64,000 nt of DNA from the NCBI RefSeq assembly GCF_002999335.1, contig NW_020312590.1, positions 1 to 64,000 of the forward strand. The letters run 5' to 3'. The position numbers were made by a program, and so were the translations under genes. How positions within the stretch are numbered: position 1 is the first letter of the stretch; each line of letters begins with the position of its first letter. The stretch is from Cyclospora cayetanensis (Eukaryota; Apicomplexa; Conoidasida; Eucoccidiorida; Eimeriidae). This document shows positions 12,985-24,010 of the stretch, one piece after another. The notes beneath the pieces are model-generated. The model did not search any database and was not told the DNA's origin. It worked only from the letters and a program-made list of their open reading frames with translations.

Positions 12985-14693
12985 GGTGATGGTATCCTAA
13001 TCACAAACGTTGACCTACGTAAGTGGTTAGCTGTGCCGATAAGTTAGCCAGATGCTCGAACAAGGCTCAAGTCCACGGACCTCGTCCTTCGGAGTCGTCT
13101 CTATGCATACCGATGGCAAGGAACACACACGCATCAAGGTTTCCTTGGCCCATTCAGTTTTAATTGATCACTTCACTTCTCATTTTGGCTGAGGACTGAC
13201 CGACGTCAGCTTGTAGCAGCTCGATACGTTTAGAAAAGCTGTATGGAGTCTAAGCACTACTCTCAGGCTTTTATCTAATTTATTCTGTTCACTGAGGCTA
13301 TATTCCATGGCGGCAGTAGCATATGATGTGCGGCGCTCTTTACCTATGTGAATGCAAGCTGCTCGAATTTAGCGGCAGACTACTTACTGGTATTGCTGAG
13401 ACTTAGAGTTACGCCGTCAAAGGGTGATGTTTACCAAGCGCTCGCACGAGCATTCCTTAGTGCGCTCATTATTTCACGGGGAAAGTTTTATTTCGTACAG
13501 TGCCTTTTCATGTCCGCTGGCCGGTGATGCCGCGCCTGCAGAATGGCCATTACAGAGAAGATATCTGGCTCATCACCAAGAGTATAGCTGACAGAAGATT
13601 GAAACTTTGTCGGGGTAAAATGAGGGTGGGTGATTGACCTTTGATTCAATGAGGTGCAGAAAGAGCTGAAGTTGGTGACAGGCTTATCGAACCATACGTT
13701 ATGCGTCGCGGCGAACAGTAGATTGATAGATATTGGAGCAAACACAGATCCCTGATCTTCAATTGTCAGATAAGTACAGTATTATCGCCTAGGTTATGCT
13801 TTTATTAAGGAGCTATGATTAGCTCCTGTTTTTCGGAGGGGTGTTGTAATCCCGCTGCAGCCCCGAAGCTGCTTGCACCTTTGCTTCACGAGCTATGCTT
13901 TAGGAACTCATAATTTGATTTAGGCTGTTCAGCCATTCACTTTAGACATCCAATGATTTAATTTATCATTTTTGCCGTACTCGTTGTGTCTGCTAGGCAG
14001 CCGCGCACAACTAGCGAGAGTGCACACCAGTGGCGTTTACTCTATTTCGGGTTCTAACGGGATAGATCAGATACCCCCTAAAATGTCCTTTAAAGCAAAT
14101 GGTATGCTGGCAGTGCTGATTCTAAGAGAGGCTAGAGGAATTCGAGATTCAAAGCCTTGCGCGTGGCCTTGATCTGCACACCCCTTTCGTCATTAAGCAT
14201 CCTGGCATGGGCCTCGTTTGAGTGGCAGTTCAAAAGATTATTTAAAATAAATTAAGCAGATTTGTTTGCAAATCAAGAGGACAATCGGCATGTGCAGCTC
14301 AATTCCAGGCTGTCTCTTCGTGACTCTGCGGTGGAACCGACTCAAGCTCTGCATGATTCCGTGCAGGAAACTGGTAATACGGTTAACCATCGCTCCGGTG
14401 TAGCATCTGTATCCTACACATAGCTTTTCAACAAAGTTCGGACAGAAAAGGCTATTCAGGAACTTATTTTTTCCTGAAAAATACGGGAAAATGATCTAGG
14501 CTCACATGGCGCTGCGATTATTCGGCCTAAAGGAACCGCTATGCAGCATCGTAGCATAACATCACAGTCTCCTAAGCTCATCCAGGCGCAAATCTGGTGT
14601 TAAGGCTTACAGCTTTCATTGAAACAAGGGAGGCACGGAGATCTTGCACCAAAACCGATCTAGGGTCACCGCACACAACTAAATTAGAATAAG
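12985..14693. promoter_or_regulatory. Divergent intergenic region, putative shared promoter
   Basis: This 1.7-kb stretch separates the start codons of two divergently transcribed genes, the coiled-coil gene and IFT70. It contains only short open frames, for example minus 13488-13745, with no recognisable product. I see no TATA-like element or repeat that I would call a specific regulatory site. Its promoter role is inferred from gene orientation alone. Confidence 0.35.
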
Positions 14694-17600
14694 ATGGCTA
14701 CGCCAATCAAGCTTCCTGATGGAAGCCTTACGGAGAGAATATATTGGCTATTAAGGGAGCAACAGTACCATAAGGTAGTAGAAGCTTTGGAGGATCTGAT
14801 GCAGCGCCAGTCATACCTTGAGAATCCGCGAACATTTCATGCGTTACTATCACTGCTCGGTTATTGCTTGTACACGATGGGGGCTTTTGAAGGTGCGAGG
14901 CAGGTGTACAGCCAGTTACATCAAGCATTCCCAACTGTTGTTGAATATGAAGTAAGAATACGCTGAAAATGAGAAGCCATCGAGCTGTCTTTGCATTATG
15001 GTCCACTCATATAGCTTTGTAGTTCTTGAAGACGCTGCTCATGTTCTAGCATTCGAGCCTAAGCACCTTTCCAAGCTGTATATGCGGGAACCTTTGCAGC
15101 TCTATATGGCGTATTGCGTCCTCTACTCCACAGCATGCGAGCCTACAGCAGCCCTCACAACTACGAGGCAGGACCAAGACATATCGGCTGCTGATCCCCT
15201 CATATCCCTCTGTATACGATCAGGTGCAGTCCCGCAATATGATTCTCGCCTACTGGCAACAGGAGGAAGCAAATATACATTAGTCTGCAAATGTACACGC
15301 CAAAGGGACCTAGTTGCCCGTTCCACGCTGTTTCGAAAAGGAAATAGCGCATAAAAGCCATGTGCTGCTCGCGCGTGCACCGTATGCAGAAGCCAGGGAT
15401 AGCCCGGAGCGTGCTACAAGTGATGAAGCCCTATTGGATTCTGCTGCTTTGTTCCGTGTGGGAAAGTTTGACGGCGGCCTCAGAATAGCGGCTGCAGCAG
15501 CTCACGCTAAAATGTGGACGCCTGCACTCGCGTACAACGAGGCTCTATGCGCCTACAAGGTACTTCGAAATGAAAGCCTGCACGTTAGGAGCAATGTTGA
15601 AAGTTTTTTCATTTTGCTGTGCAACGCACGGTTTTTTGTGTGGCTACTTTACGATATCACAGAGGGGGTAACAGGTAGCACTACTACCCTGTATTAAGTC
15701 TAAAAAATTGCACCAGTGTACATGTACAATGTAAATGGAAAACAGGCTGGTAAAACTGAGGTGGCTGCGAGGATTGCTGAGAGGATACTCTCACTAGGAG
15801 CCTTGAACTACAATGGCACAGATACTGAAGCGGCGCGGATGGACATGCTCACTTTCAACAGCAATCTTGGGGAAAAGAGGATCTCCTTGTCCTCTCTGGA
15901 AGAGGCAGTAGTGTGTAGAGTGAATACTCCAAAAACAGAGATGAATGCATCACTACATACCGAAAGTTTACATCCACAAGGAAATACTGGCTGAAAAGCC
16001 CTTTCAAGTTCTTAAAATCTGCAGTTTTGATGGATTTGCAGGTGAATGCAGCAAATCTCCGTTGCGCGTTGGATATCAGTGATAACCGACTGCACGCTGC
16101 AAAGGGACATCTAGATATGCTGTGTTCAAGGAAAGATGAGGGTAAACCTTATCACATTTATATTTCTAGCTGATGTGCCTCAACTAGAGTTTGATCACAA
16201 CGAACAGAATAGTGATCATGGGTACTGATGCCAGTTTCCCCAGTAAGGTTGTTTATTTTAATGTGTACGGCTTCGATTTGGGGCAGGGCTGGACTGCGTT
16301 ACTCTACATAATCAAGCGTTAACCACGTCTAGCTCCGATCCAGCAGACTCTATAAGCAGGCTTGAGTGCCTGCTTGCTGAGAGTCGCTGTCCTCCCACAA
16401 CTGCATCCAATCTCCTTATCCTTTACTGCAAGTTAGTCAGAGACCTACCTAATTGGTCCAATTCAGCATAGTCGCGCAGCATGAAGGTGCTCGGGATGGA
16501 GATCTGTAAAATCTCAAGAGCTTGTTGCTATTCCATCGTTTCCCTTTGAAGGTGAAAGCGTCATACTGCGCATTCGTTCAGGCACAACCACCCTGCAGCT
16601 GCTGCTGCTCTCTTGGTAGGTTCACCGTAACATGACCACAGGCAACACAACTAATGATAGCGTTGACAGCTCGATAGATTTAGTAGGGTCCTGTCGTGTA
16701 GCATGGCTCTTCAGTGCGGGAATGCGTAACTACTGAAGCATACTTAGGTGCCAAGCAATGCACTGAAATGTACACCTGCCCACCATCCGCACAGTGAAGC
16801 TGCACCTACTTTCACTGTGGGAGCCGGAAAACCCTTACCACTGCGCATGGCAATATTTACAGGTAAGGCGATGCGTTTAGTAACAGGGGCTCTTGTTCAT
16901 TGTGGGCGGTCTCTAGGCTGACACTGGTGACTCTGTGTTGGGTGGCCTAAGCGACAACGAAGTGGAGTTTTTGCGCAGCTTCATATTGGTAAGATCAGAA
17001 TCAGTGGACGCATCAATCGAACCCGTCAATCAATTGTACGATAGCTTGACTGTTACCCACGTACAAATATAGCCAGACGTCCTAGAATAGATGCTAATCC
17101 GCCTCGCAGGTGTGCCAGATGCGATGCAGCTTAAATCAGCTCCTGTTGAGGGTCAGCAACGACTAGAAGGTTTAGTGAGACAGCTAGGAGAGCAAATAAA
17201 TCATACACAAGAGCGGCTTGTGCGCATATGCTTATTTGCATACGTGGCCGAACAACCCTCAACTGCCTTGGTTTAGGTTACTCTAGCGCTGGCTAAGGTC
17301 TCGATAGCTGACCGGCTCCTAACTTGCACAGTTAACATGAAAACAAACGACAGTTTTACAGGCTAGGTGCTATATGCCATTTCAAACATGCGTGTGCCAG
17401 GCCTCCCCCCTTTTATCGACAACCGAAGCATTGCGAAATGGCAGGGCGTCATCGGTACAGGAATGCATGAGCAGCCTGATTTATGTAAGGGCTCTGAATA
17501 AAATTTGCAATAAACACAGCGTCATGCAACTTTTCGAACGTCCCGGGCGGCACCTGCCAGTGTTGTCTGTTGCAGGCTCTGATGGCGCTGGCTGGCGCGT

Positions 17601-19099
17601 ACTGTGAGGAAGGAAAGCTCTCGCGGGCGGAGAGGTGCGATCCTCACTAAAAGGCACAAAACGCATACCACACTTTTACTGTGCCTCTTGAATTCTACAG
17701 TACTTCTAGAAGAAGGGCTCACTTCGTTATAGTAACTTCATCATAGCCCAGTGAACACCCATGCATGAGCACAAATGCCAAAGGTGGTGAAGATCATCCA
17801 GAAGGTTGTGGCATTTCTTTGCAGCCTGCTGAGATGTTATGAAGAACTTTGTAAGGATGATATAAACTGGAAAATAAACATGGGACACCTCCGCTTTATG
17901 CAGGTAAGGTGCAAGAGCAAGTGAGGACCTCTCCACTAAAGTGTTTTTTCGCAATACCTACTAATTACGTAGACTCAGGGGGCCAAAACCAGCAGCTATC
18001 GAAGCAAAAACTTGCTGCTGATGTACCGTCTGCGTACGCAGAAGGATTATATTGGCTGCCTACAGTTTTACCGCCACTGTAAATGGGAGGAATTGGACGA
18101 TAAACGCAGTGTTCAAGGCTGGGAAGCTGGTGTCCTGGCAAACATGCTGGCTGCAAACATCATCCTTGGGCATCTTGATCAAGCTCAGGAGCTTCTAAAG
18201 TGCGCTACAGTTCATAAGATATTAAGATTATAAAACCGGGCATCACAGATGCATTAAATATAATTCAGTGTTTGCGGAAATATGCATGATGTACGTTAGT
18301 TTGGTTTTGGTGAATGAGCAACTTCTGGTCGATTATTTTCTCACCTGCATATTAGTTTTCTAAATGGCACTGGCCGTCCCAATGGATTAGAGGCCTCCAC
18401 CCCGTTTTTGTGGAGGAACTCTATTCCCTATTCTTCCGCCGTAAAGCTGGTGATTGGCACCGTCTACTGCTCCGAAAAGGCGTATGACTATGGTATCAAG
18501 ACTATGATAGAAGGTTTGCTGCCTATGGAAAAGATTCTGAATGCAGACAGCTGGTGTGTTGCAGTGATAGTAAATGCAGATCGCCATCACAGATCCCAAA
18601 TGTCACTTTAAGAGCTGCTTAACCACATATTGAGGTCTCGGGTTACAATGATTTATGAGCTCTGGTGAGCATTTGTGCGGCGTGTGTAAAGTACAGGGCC
18701 CAGTGTAAGGCCTGTATTGCGGCGTTGCTGACCGATGTCACGTTGGGGGCCTTCATTATGGATGATCAGCTTACGCGTAACATTATAATCTTCTTACAGC
18801 AAATTGAAGCCACAGCATGTAGCTGTTCGTGCAGTCAGGTAATGCATACCGATGTCAGTATTGCTATACAGCGGGAATTGATGGCTTCTATGAAACCAAC
18901 CATCCTGCGTTCAAGTCGTGTATTCCTGCGCCTTCTGGGGCAGGCAAACTGCCAAGGTTTCAGACTCGCCCCCCTTGTGAACTTTTGTGAATGCTCGGAA
19001 TGTTTTGTGCAGGGCATGAATGTTCTCGTGGACGAGGCAAGGGCGTTTCTTCGAGTGCTTTTGGGGCTTGCCGAGGAAGGGACCCCATCGACGAAGTAA
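14694..19099 (+). CDS. IFT70: IFT70/TTC30, intraflagellar transport IFT-B subunit
   Basis: IFT70 (TTC30/DYF-1) is a TPR superhelix that wraps IFT52 in the IFT-B core and is needed to build cilia. Successive exons follow the family from end to end. Exon 1 (14694-14951) has the start PDGSLTERIYWLLREQQY and LLSLLGYCLYTMGAFEGA. Further exons lie at 15100-about 15340 (LYMAYCVLYST), about 15390-15559, 15746-15907, 16042-16141 (NAANLRCALDISDNRLHAAK), 16333-16431 (NLLILYCK), about 16919-16989, about 17110-17220, 17576-17634, 17825-17903 (NWKINMGHLRFMQ), 18042-about 18209, about 18392-18560 (VKLVIGTVYC) and about 18700-18838. The last segment is 19013-19099. Phases match where both edges were checked, for example 17634/17825. 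The exon 2/3 join, a probable exon near 16.2 kb and the 18.2/18.4-kb junction are unresolved. Confidence 0.88.
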
Positions 19100-22000
19100 T
19101 CATCTGGTTTGCCTTGTCTAGGAGCAATAGCTCCAAAGCAGGCGCCGCCCTGTTGCCTCAAAAAAATTCGATGTAGCTTCAAGCAAAGAATGTGAAATAC
19201 AGAAGTGAGTCTGGTCTGCTTGGTCTGTAGGCTATCTAGGGCGGGTTATGTTCCCCAAAACAGAACAGTTTCTGCAACACCAGAACGTTAAACCTGCTTT
19301 GATAGGAAGTGACAATCCGGAGGCACGACCATCTGATCTATGAACACAAGTGTACGTGGTACAATGGGTCGATTCTCTCTACTGACGCTAAAAACCAATG
19401 CAGTGTTCTGATAGTGTGGTTGCCCGCCGCACAGCAAAAGAGAAACAGACTGTAACAATCACCCACAGAGTGCTTGCAGTGTCTAAGTCTGTTAAGCTAG
19501 AAAACACGGATTTCTAGCATAATACAGACCTGGCCAGTGAAAGCCCTCAATAGCCCTCTGTATAGGCAAAAACAATGGGCAACGTCTAGTCGTTACAGCA
19601 GCAGATTGCTGTATTAAAATCAAAATTTTACCGATCGAAAGGAGCGTGGCAAGCAGAGATGGCTGTGCGCGATTGAATATCTCAAAACTTTAGCGGTGGC
19701 CAAGAATGGCAGTACTATCTTGGCTTGTATCTTGTGAGAAGCAGGACTGGCAGGAAGCGCCTTTCTCTACTTGAGCTAGTGCACCGTTTACTAAGTAGTA
19801 AGAGATCACAATGGCCTGCTGCCACAGCCAGCTCAGGAGATTCTTTTGTTTGCTACCCAGGTAGCTTGCTTTACACTTTGTGAATTTCGTTTTCGGAACA
19901 CGCAAGCTACGAAGCGAAGCTCCACCTGTTACCACAGTAGTGGCCCTTCAAGTAAACGTGGACACAAACTTAGGTCATACAGCCCAGAGACTGATTGCCG
20001 GGTGCAATCGAATACGGAACATATCTTATTGTTCATTGCGAGCCCTCCACAGTTGCGGGGGGTCTCCAATCCTTTGCACCCTAGTCGCTGCTGCACCGAA
20101 ATAACAGGGCCGTAGGGGACTACATATTTGCGCGTCCATACTTGTGAAAGCCTCTTTCCGTGCTAAAGAGCCAGCTGACGATTTAGGCCTTGGAATCTCT
20201 GTATCATCTGTTCGGACTGACTGGTTTGCTGGCGGCAGGAAATATGCATCGCCCTAAGCTAGCATGTAGGACATATTTGCAACAATCAGTTTTTCGGTGG
20301 CCCTTACCCTTCACTGCGTCAATGGAGACTGCTCTGTCTCGGGCGACGAGCATACGTTGGTAGGCAGCTTCTGAAGTGCTGCGCTGCCCCCTGCAGGTCA
20401 GTCCGCTGCTGTTCGCGTGACCGGCTCTGGTGAACGGTATCGTTAAAGGTCTTGCTCAGTATCCTTGATTGGTGACCCCCATGACTTAAAGCTGCTCCAA
20501 TTTAAAATCAATGATGGGTAGCGGAGCTGGAGTAACGTGGCACTCAATTCTGCCACTCATTGCTGCGGCACCAATGAATTTTGCACATTTCCCATAGAAC
20601 TTATAGGAAGTCCCAAGGCATGCCGTACAGGCAAATTTAAGGCAACGGTAGTGGTCCCCGGGCTGTGACCAATCGCGGGATGCTCATCCTGAACCACGAG
20701 GATATTATGTCGTCCCGATTGTGTCAGAAAGGTTCTACTGAAGATTCTCACCCCGTTCTTGCCACCGCATAATATCAGTAAACTACGTTTCAGTGTCCTA
20801 TTCATGCTGCAGTTTCTAAGGGCCACGGGAGCATGAATTAGGACGGTTAGTCGAATATGGCTGTGGGACCTACACCCGTTACTACGTTTTCATTCTCACT
20901 GTGCATTCCGTGTCCATGTGGCCCATTCCACAACACTTGTTGAATGGACTAGTCCATACCTAAGCTTTTCTGGAAAAGCTAAACCATTCCATAGATCGGT
21001 ACCTCTATAAACATCTGTCATCTGCTGCATTAACTTATGCTGACGATGTAACGGGCTATGGTACATTTTGGCACATCATGTTAGATAGTTATATCCAAAT
21101 AGCCATTAGGAAAAACAGCGACTGCTTATTTCGATTCATCATCCATTGAATTTGCGGCAAAGTAAGCTTAGCGTGATACGATAGTCATTATTGCTGCGTG
21201 CCTATGCGTTGAATTGTATGTGCCACTAATTATGAATGCCCGAAGTGCTTAACGAGGGGAGCAATACACCACCTAGCTGTTCCTCTACCTTCATGTCACG
21301 ACCCTGTGGGGAGGATGGGGTAAAAAGAAGGGCGTGTTTGCAGGGATCATCAATAATTTCCTACCAAATTTTATTGCGGGATCGAGGCTTAGCCCCTACA
21401 GAGGGAACAATGCAGGCAACATTCACGAGTTTAATGCTTATATTTCTGTCGGACCATGCAGGCCTCATTGCATAGATTGGTGCATCGTGGATGAACGTGA
21501 CCATTGTTGAAGGAGGTGACGCTCTTTTTAATACTGTGGCGGAAGGAGCGAGCCCTGGTACATTTACGCAACGATATTGTCTCAAGAACTGTACTCTACC
21601 ACCACCTTTGCTTATTGCGGTGAAAACTAGAACTACATTGGCTGTCGACCAAAAGCTTTGGCTAGCCATGCATTCAAGGTAAGTTGCCAACTAATCTTCA
21701 TAAAACTGGTACAGTAAAAATAACTCTAGGGGCTACAGTCACCCCGCATATTAAATGTTGAGCAATTTGGTGCTGCGGTCCATGAGGATCGCAAAACCGA
21801 AAATTTGGCTATAGTTTATTGTTGATGTTCATTGTTCTTCGAAGGAGAAGCTGCTAGATAGACCTTTCCATTGGGTCAATGCCGCCACTACGTGCCTGCT
21901 TGCACGAACCCAGACATACATGGGACGCTGAAGCTAAATTTCCAGGACTCATTGTCTTGATTGACCACAGGTCTTAATTTGAGCGAATTTTTTACAAAGC

Positions 22001-22819
22001 CGACTTTACTACCATTACAAAAAGTAGCAGGCGTTACAGAACCGAGGTCTCACGTGCAGCTAGCGGAAGCCACGAAGGCTGCAAGCGCGGTAGTGAACGA
22101 GAGCCTCTAAAGAGGAAAAAGAGCCGTAAACCACCCGATATAATTGAAAAAGCCCAGATTGAAATCGTTTAAGGGGTAAAGGTAGATAGCTTCCCGATAT
22201 AACGTCAGGACGAGTGATATTCCTGACCAAGTTCCCGGTCGGCGCATATACTTTCACTAAAAATGTGGCAATGAAGCCGAACAAACTAGATTCTTTGCAT
22301 CGAAAATCCACTATTCCAGTGAATAAAAACCATCTGACACACCTGCCTCATCTGGAAACCAGTACATGGACACCCAAGGTTGATACGAGGGAAGGTAGTC
22401 AAGTGCGTGCGCTCAAAGGCCGCTTACAGCGATAAATTCTCCAGCGCCCGTTGCCGTGACGCATGTCCTTGCAGCACGGTTGTTTTAGTGAGGTGCTGCG
22501 CTGGTGTCATTTGATTGCAGACGCTTTGCATATTTCGACAACGTGCACGAGTGGCTGTAGATACGATGAATAAGTGATTGAGCGTCCCTACGGAACCCAC
22601 CAGTTTTACAGCAGCCTACGTAGCGCGTGCAATGGTTTTGAATTGCCGAATTGATCTTTGTTGAGAACCGGCATTTTTCGGCAGCCGGACAGTGCCACCT
22701 TATTCGCGTAGCTTTATGCAGCTTGCGTTGCACCCTGGCACATAATTGTGCCTCTACGGGAGGAGTAGTTCAAAATATCGTCTTCTGTCCATAAACCTCT
22801 TCCTTTAGGTAATACTATT
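19100..22819. other. Intergenic, no supported gene
   Basis: Short overlapping open frames occur on both strands, for example near 19.88-20.1, 20.56-20.83 and 21.36-21.69 kb. None joins into a plausible spliced protein or shows a recognisable motif. No structural RNA was recognised. The right end probably contains the promoter of the membrane-protein gene starting at 22820. Confidence 0.45.
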
Positions 22820-24010
22820 ATGGCACAGGAGAGTTGCACAGGACCCACTTCAGATAGTGGTAGTTTTCACACCAAAGGAGCAAGCGACCCAGCCAGCTAT
22901 TCGGAAGAAACCGCAACTCCAGGCATATCATTGGGAGCTGAATGCTTCCAACAGTTCGTGCAAGAACATGAACCTGGACTCTTGGATTCTTCAGCAAAAT
23001 TTTTACAAGACAGTGGCTTCGTAGAATGTGCAAAAGCACAAAGAGGAAGTGGTGTGCGGATGCTTCCTGATTCATCCGAGCCCTGTACACCAGCTGCAGA
23101 AGAGCTGCGAGAATGGGAGGAACAATCAGTTATGCTGTTTGATAAGCGACCATCATATCTTCGAATCGTTCGCCGTCTTCGGAGCATTCGTGTCTTTCCC
23201 GCTCTCACTGCTTGCACTTCTGCATTGCTGGTCACTGCTGCGGTTTGCGGAGCCGAGATCGCTTTCCGAGCAGCGGACATCTCGTCAGCGTTTTCTCTGT
23301 TGGGGTGCTCAATACTGGCCTTTTTACTGGCTGTCATTGCAGCCCACACTAGGAGCCACTTCCAACTTGTTGGGCTACTCCTGCTCGAAGTTATATTTAC
23401 TTTATACGCAACAGCTTTTGGCTCGATTGGAATTGTGAATGTAAAGCAACTGCTCAAGCGCCAGATGGATACACAGCAGGATCTTACAATGCAAGAAGAA
23501 CAACGCGACAACGCTATGAAAGTCATGCGGCGCATGTTGATCGAGCATGCTATCTTTTCTGGACTGTATTTCTTCGTTGCAGCATCTCACTGCTGTGCCG
23601 CAGCATCAGTAAATCATTTACGTGGTGCAGTTCAGCCCTTTGACAGCCGTTTACGGAGGAAACGTCAAAGGGCTCGCGCTATTAGACTGCTAGGTGTTAT
23701 TCCAGTTTCCGACCCGGAAGGCAGCGAAGCAACAAGGACCATGGTGTTAAAAGAAGGGAGTACTTTGGAAAACCATCAGAGCGACTTTGTAGGCTCAGGA
23801 TCACAAATGAAAAAACCTGAGGCCTACGGATCGTGTTCTGGGCAGATTGAAGAAGCAGTAGAGCTGCAGCACTGCACCACGGGGTGCTTTCCTGGTCCTG
23901 AAGACGACAAAATAACACATGCAGGACTGCCGCTAGGCGAAGATTGCTCGCAGGACCAGCACGACCTACTCGAAGGCTCGGTGCTAGAGACCCAGAATCC
24001 AAAGAACTAA
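22820..24010 (+). CDS. Four-helix integral membrane protein, unknown function
   Basis: One uninterrupted 396-codon frame runs from ATG to TAA. The first 115 or so residues are hydrophilic and Ser/Glu-rich. A basic stretch (LRIVRRLRSIRVFP) then leads into three closely spaced hydrophobic helices at about residues 125-146, 153-175 and 181-206. A charged 35-residue loop and a fourth helix at about 245-263 (HAIFSGLYFFVAASHCCAAA) follow. The C-terminus is a basic patch (SRLRRKRQRARA) and an acidic tail of about 110 residues. There is no signal peptide, so both ends are probably cytosolic. The 2+2 arrangement recalls tetraspan proteins, but I see no tetraspanin CCG motif. The antisense open frame over the same bases is a shadow. 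Family not recognised. Confidence 0.7.
   Translation: MAQESCTGPTSDSGSFHTKGASDPASYSEETATPGISLGAECFQQFVQEHEPGLLDSSAKFLQDSGFVECAKAQRGSGVRMLPDSSEPCTPAAEELREWEEQSVMLFDKRPSYLRIVRRLRSIRVFPALTACTSALLVTAAVCGAEIAFRAADISSAFSLLGCSILAFLLAVIAAHTRSHFQLVGLLLLEVIFTLYATAFGSIGIVNVKQLLKRQMDTQQDLTMQEEQRDNAMKVMRRMLIEHAIFSGLYFFVAASHCCAAASVNHLRGAVQPFDSRLRRKRQRARAIRLLGVIPVSDPEGSEATRTMVLKEGSTLENHQSDFVGSGSQMKKPEAYGSCSGQIEEAVELQHCTTGCFPGPEDDKITHAGLPLGEDCSQDQHDLLEGSVLETQNPKN

Noticed and set aside
22897..23535. 212-codon antisense frame over the four-helix gene
   Set aside because: The sense frame is longer and has clear membrane helices. The antisense protein is Ser/Cys-rich without structure.
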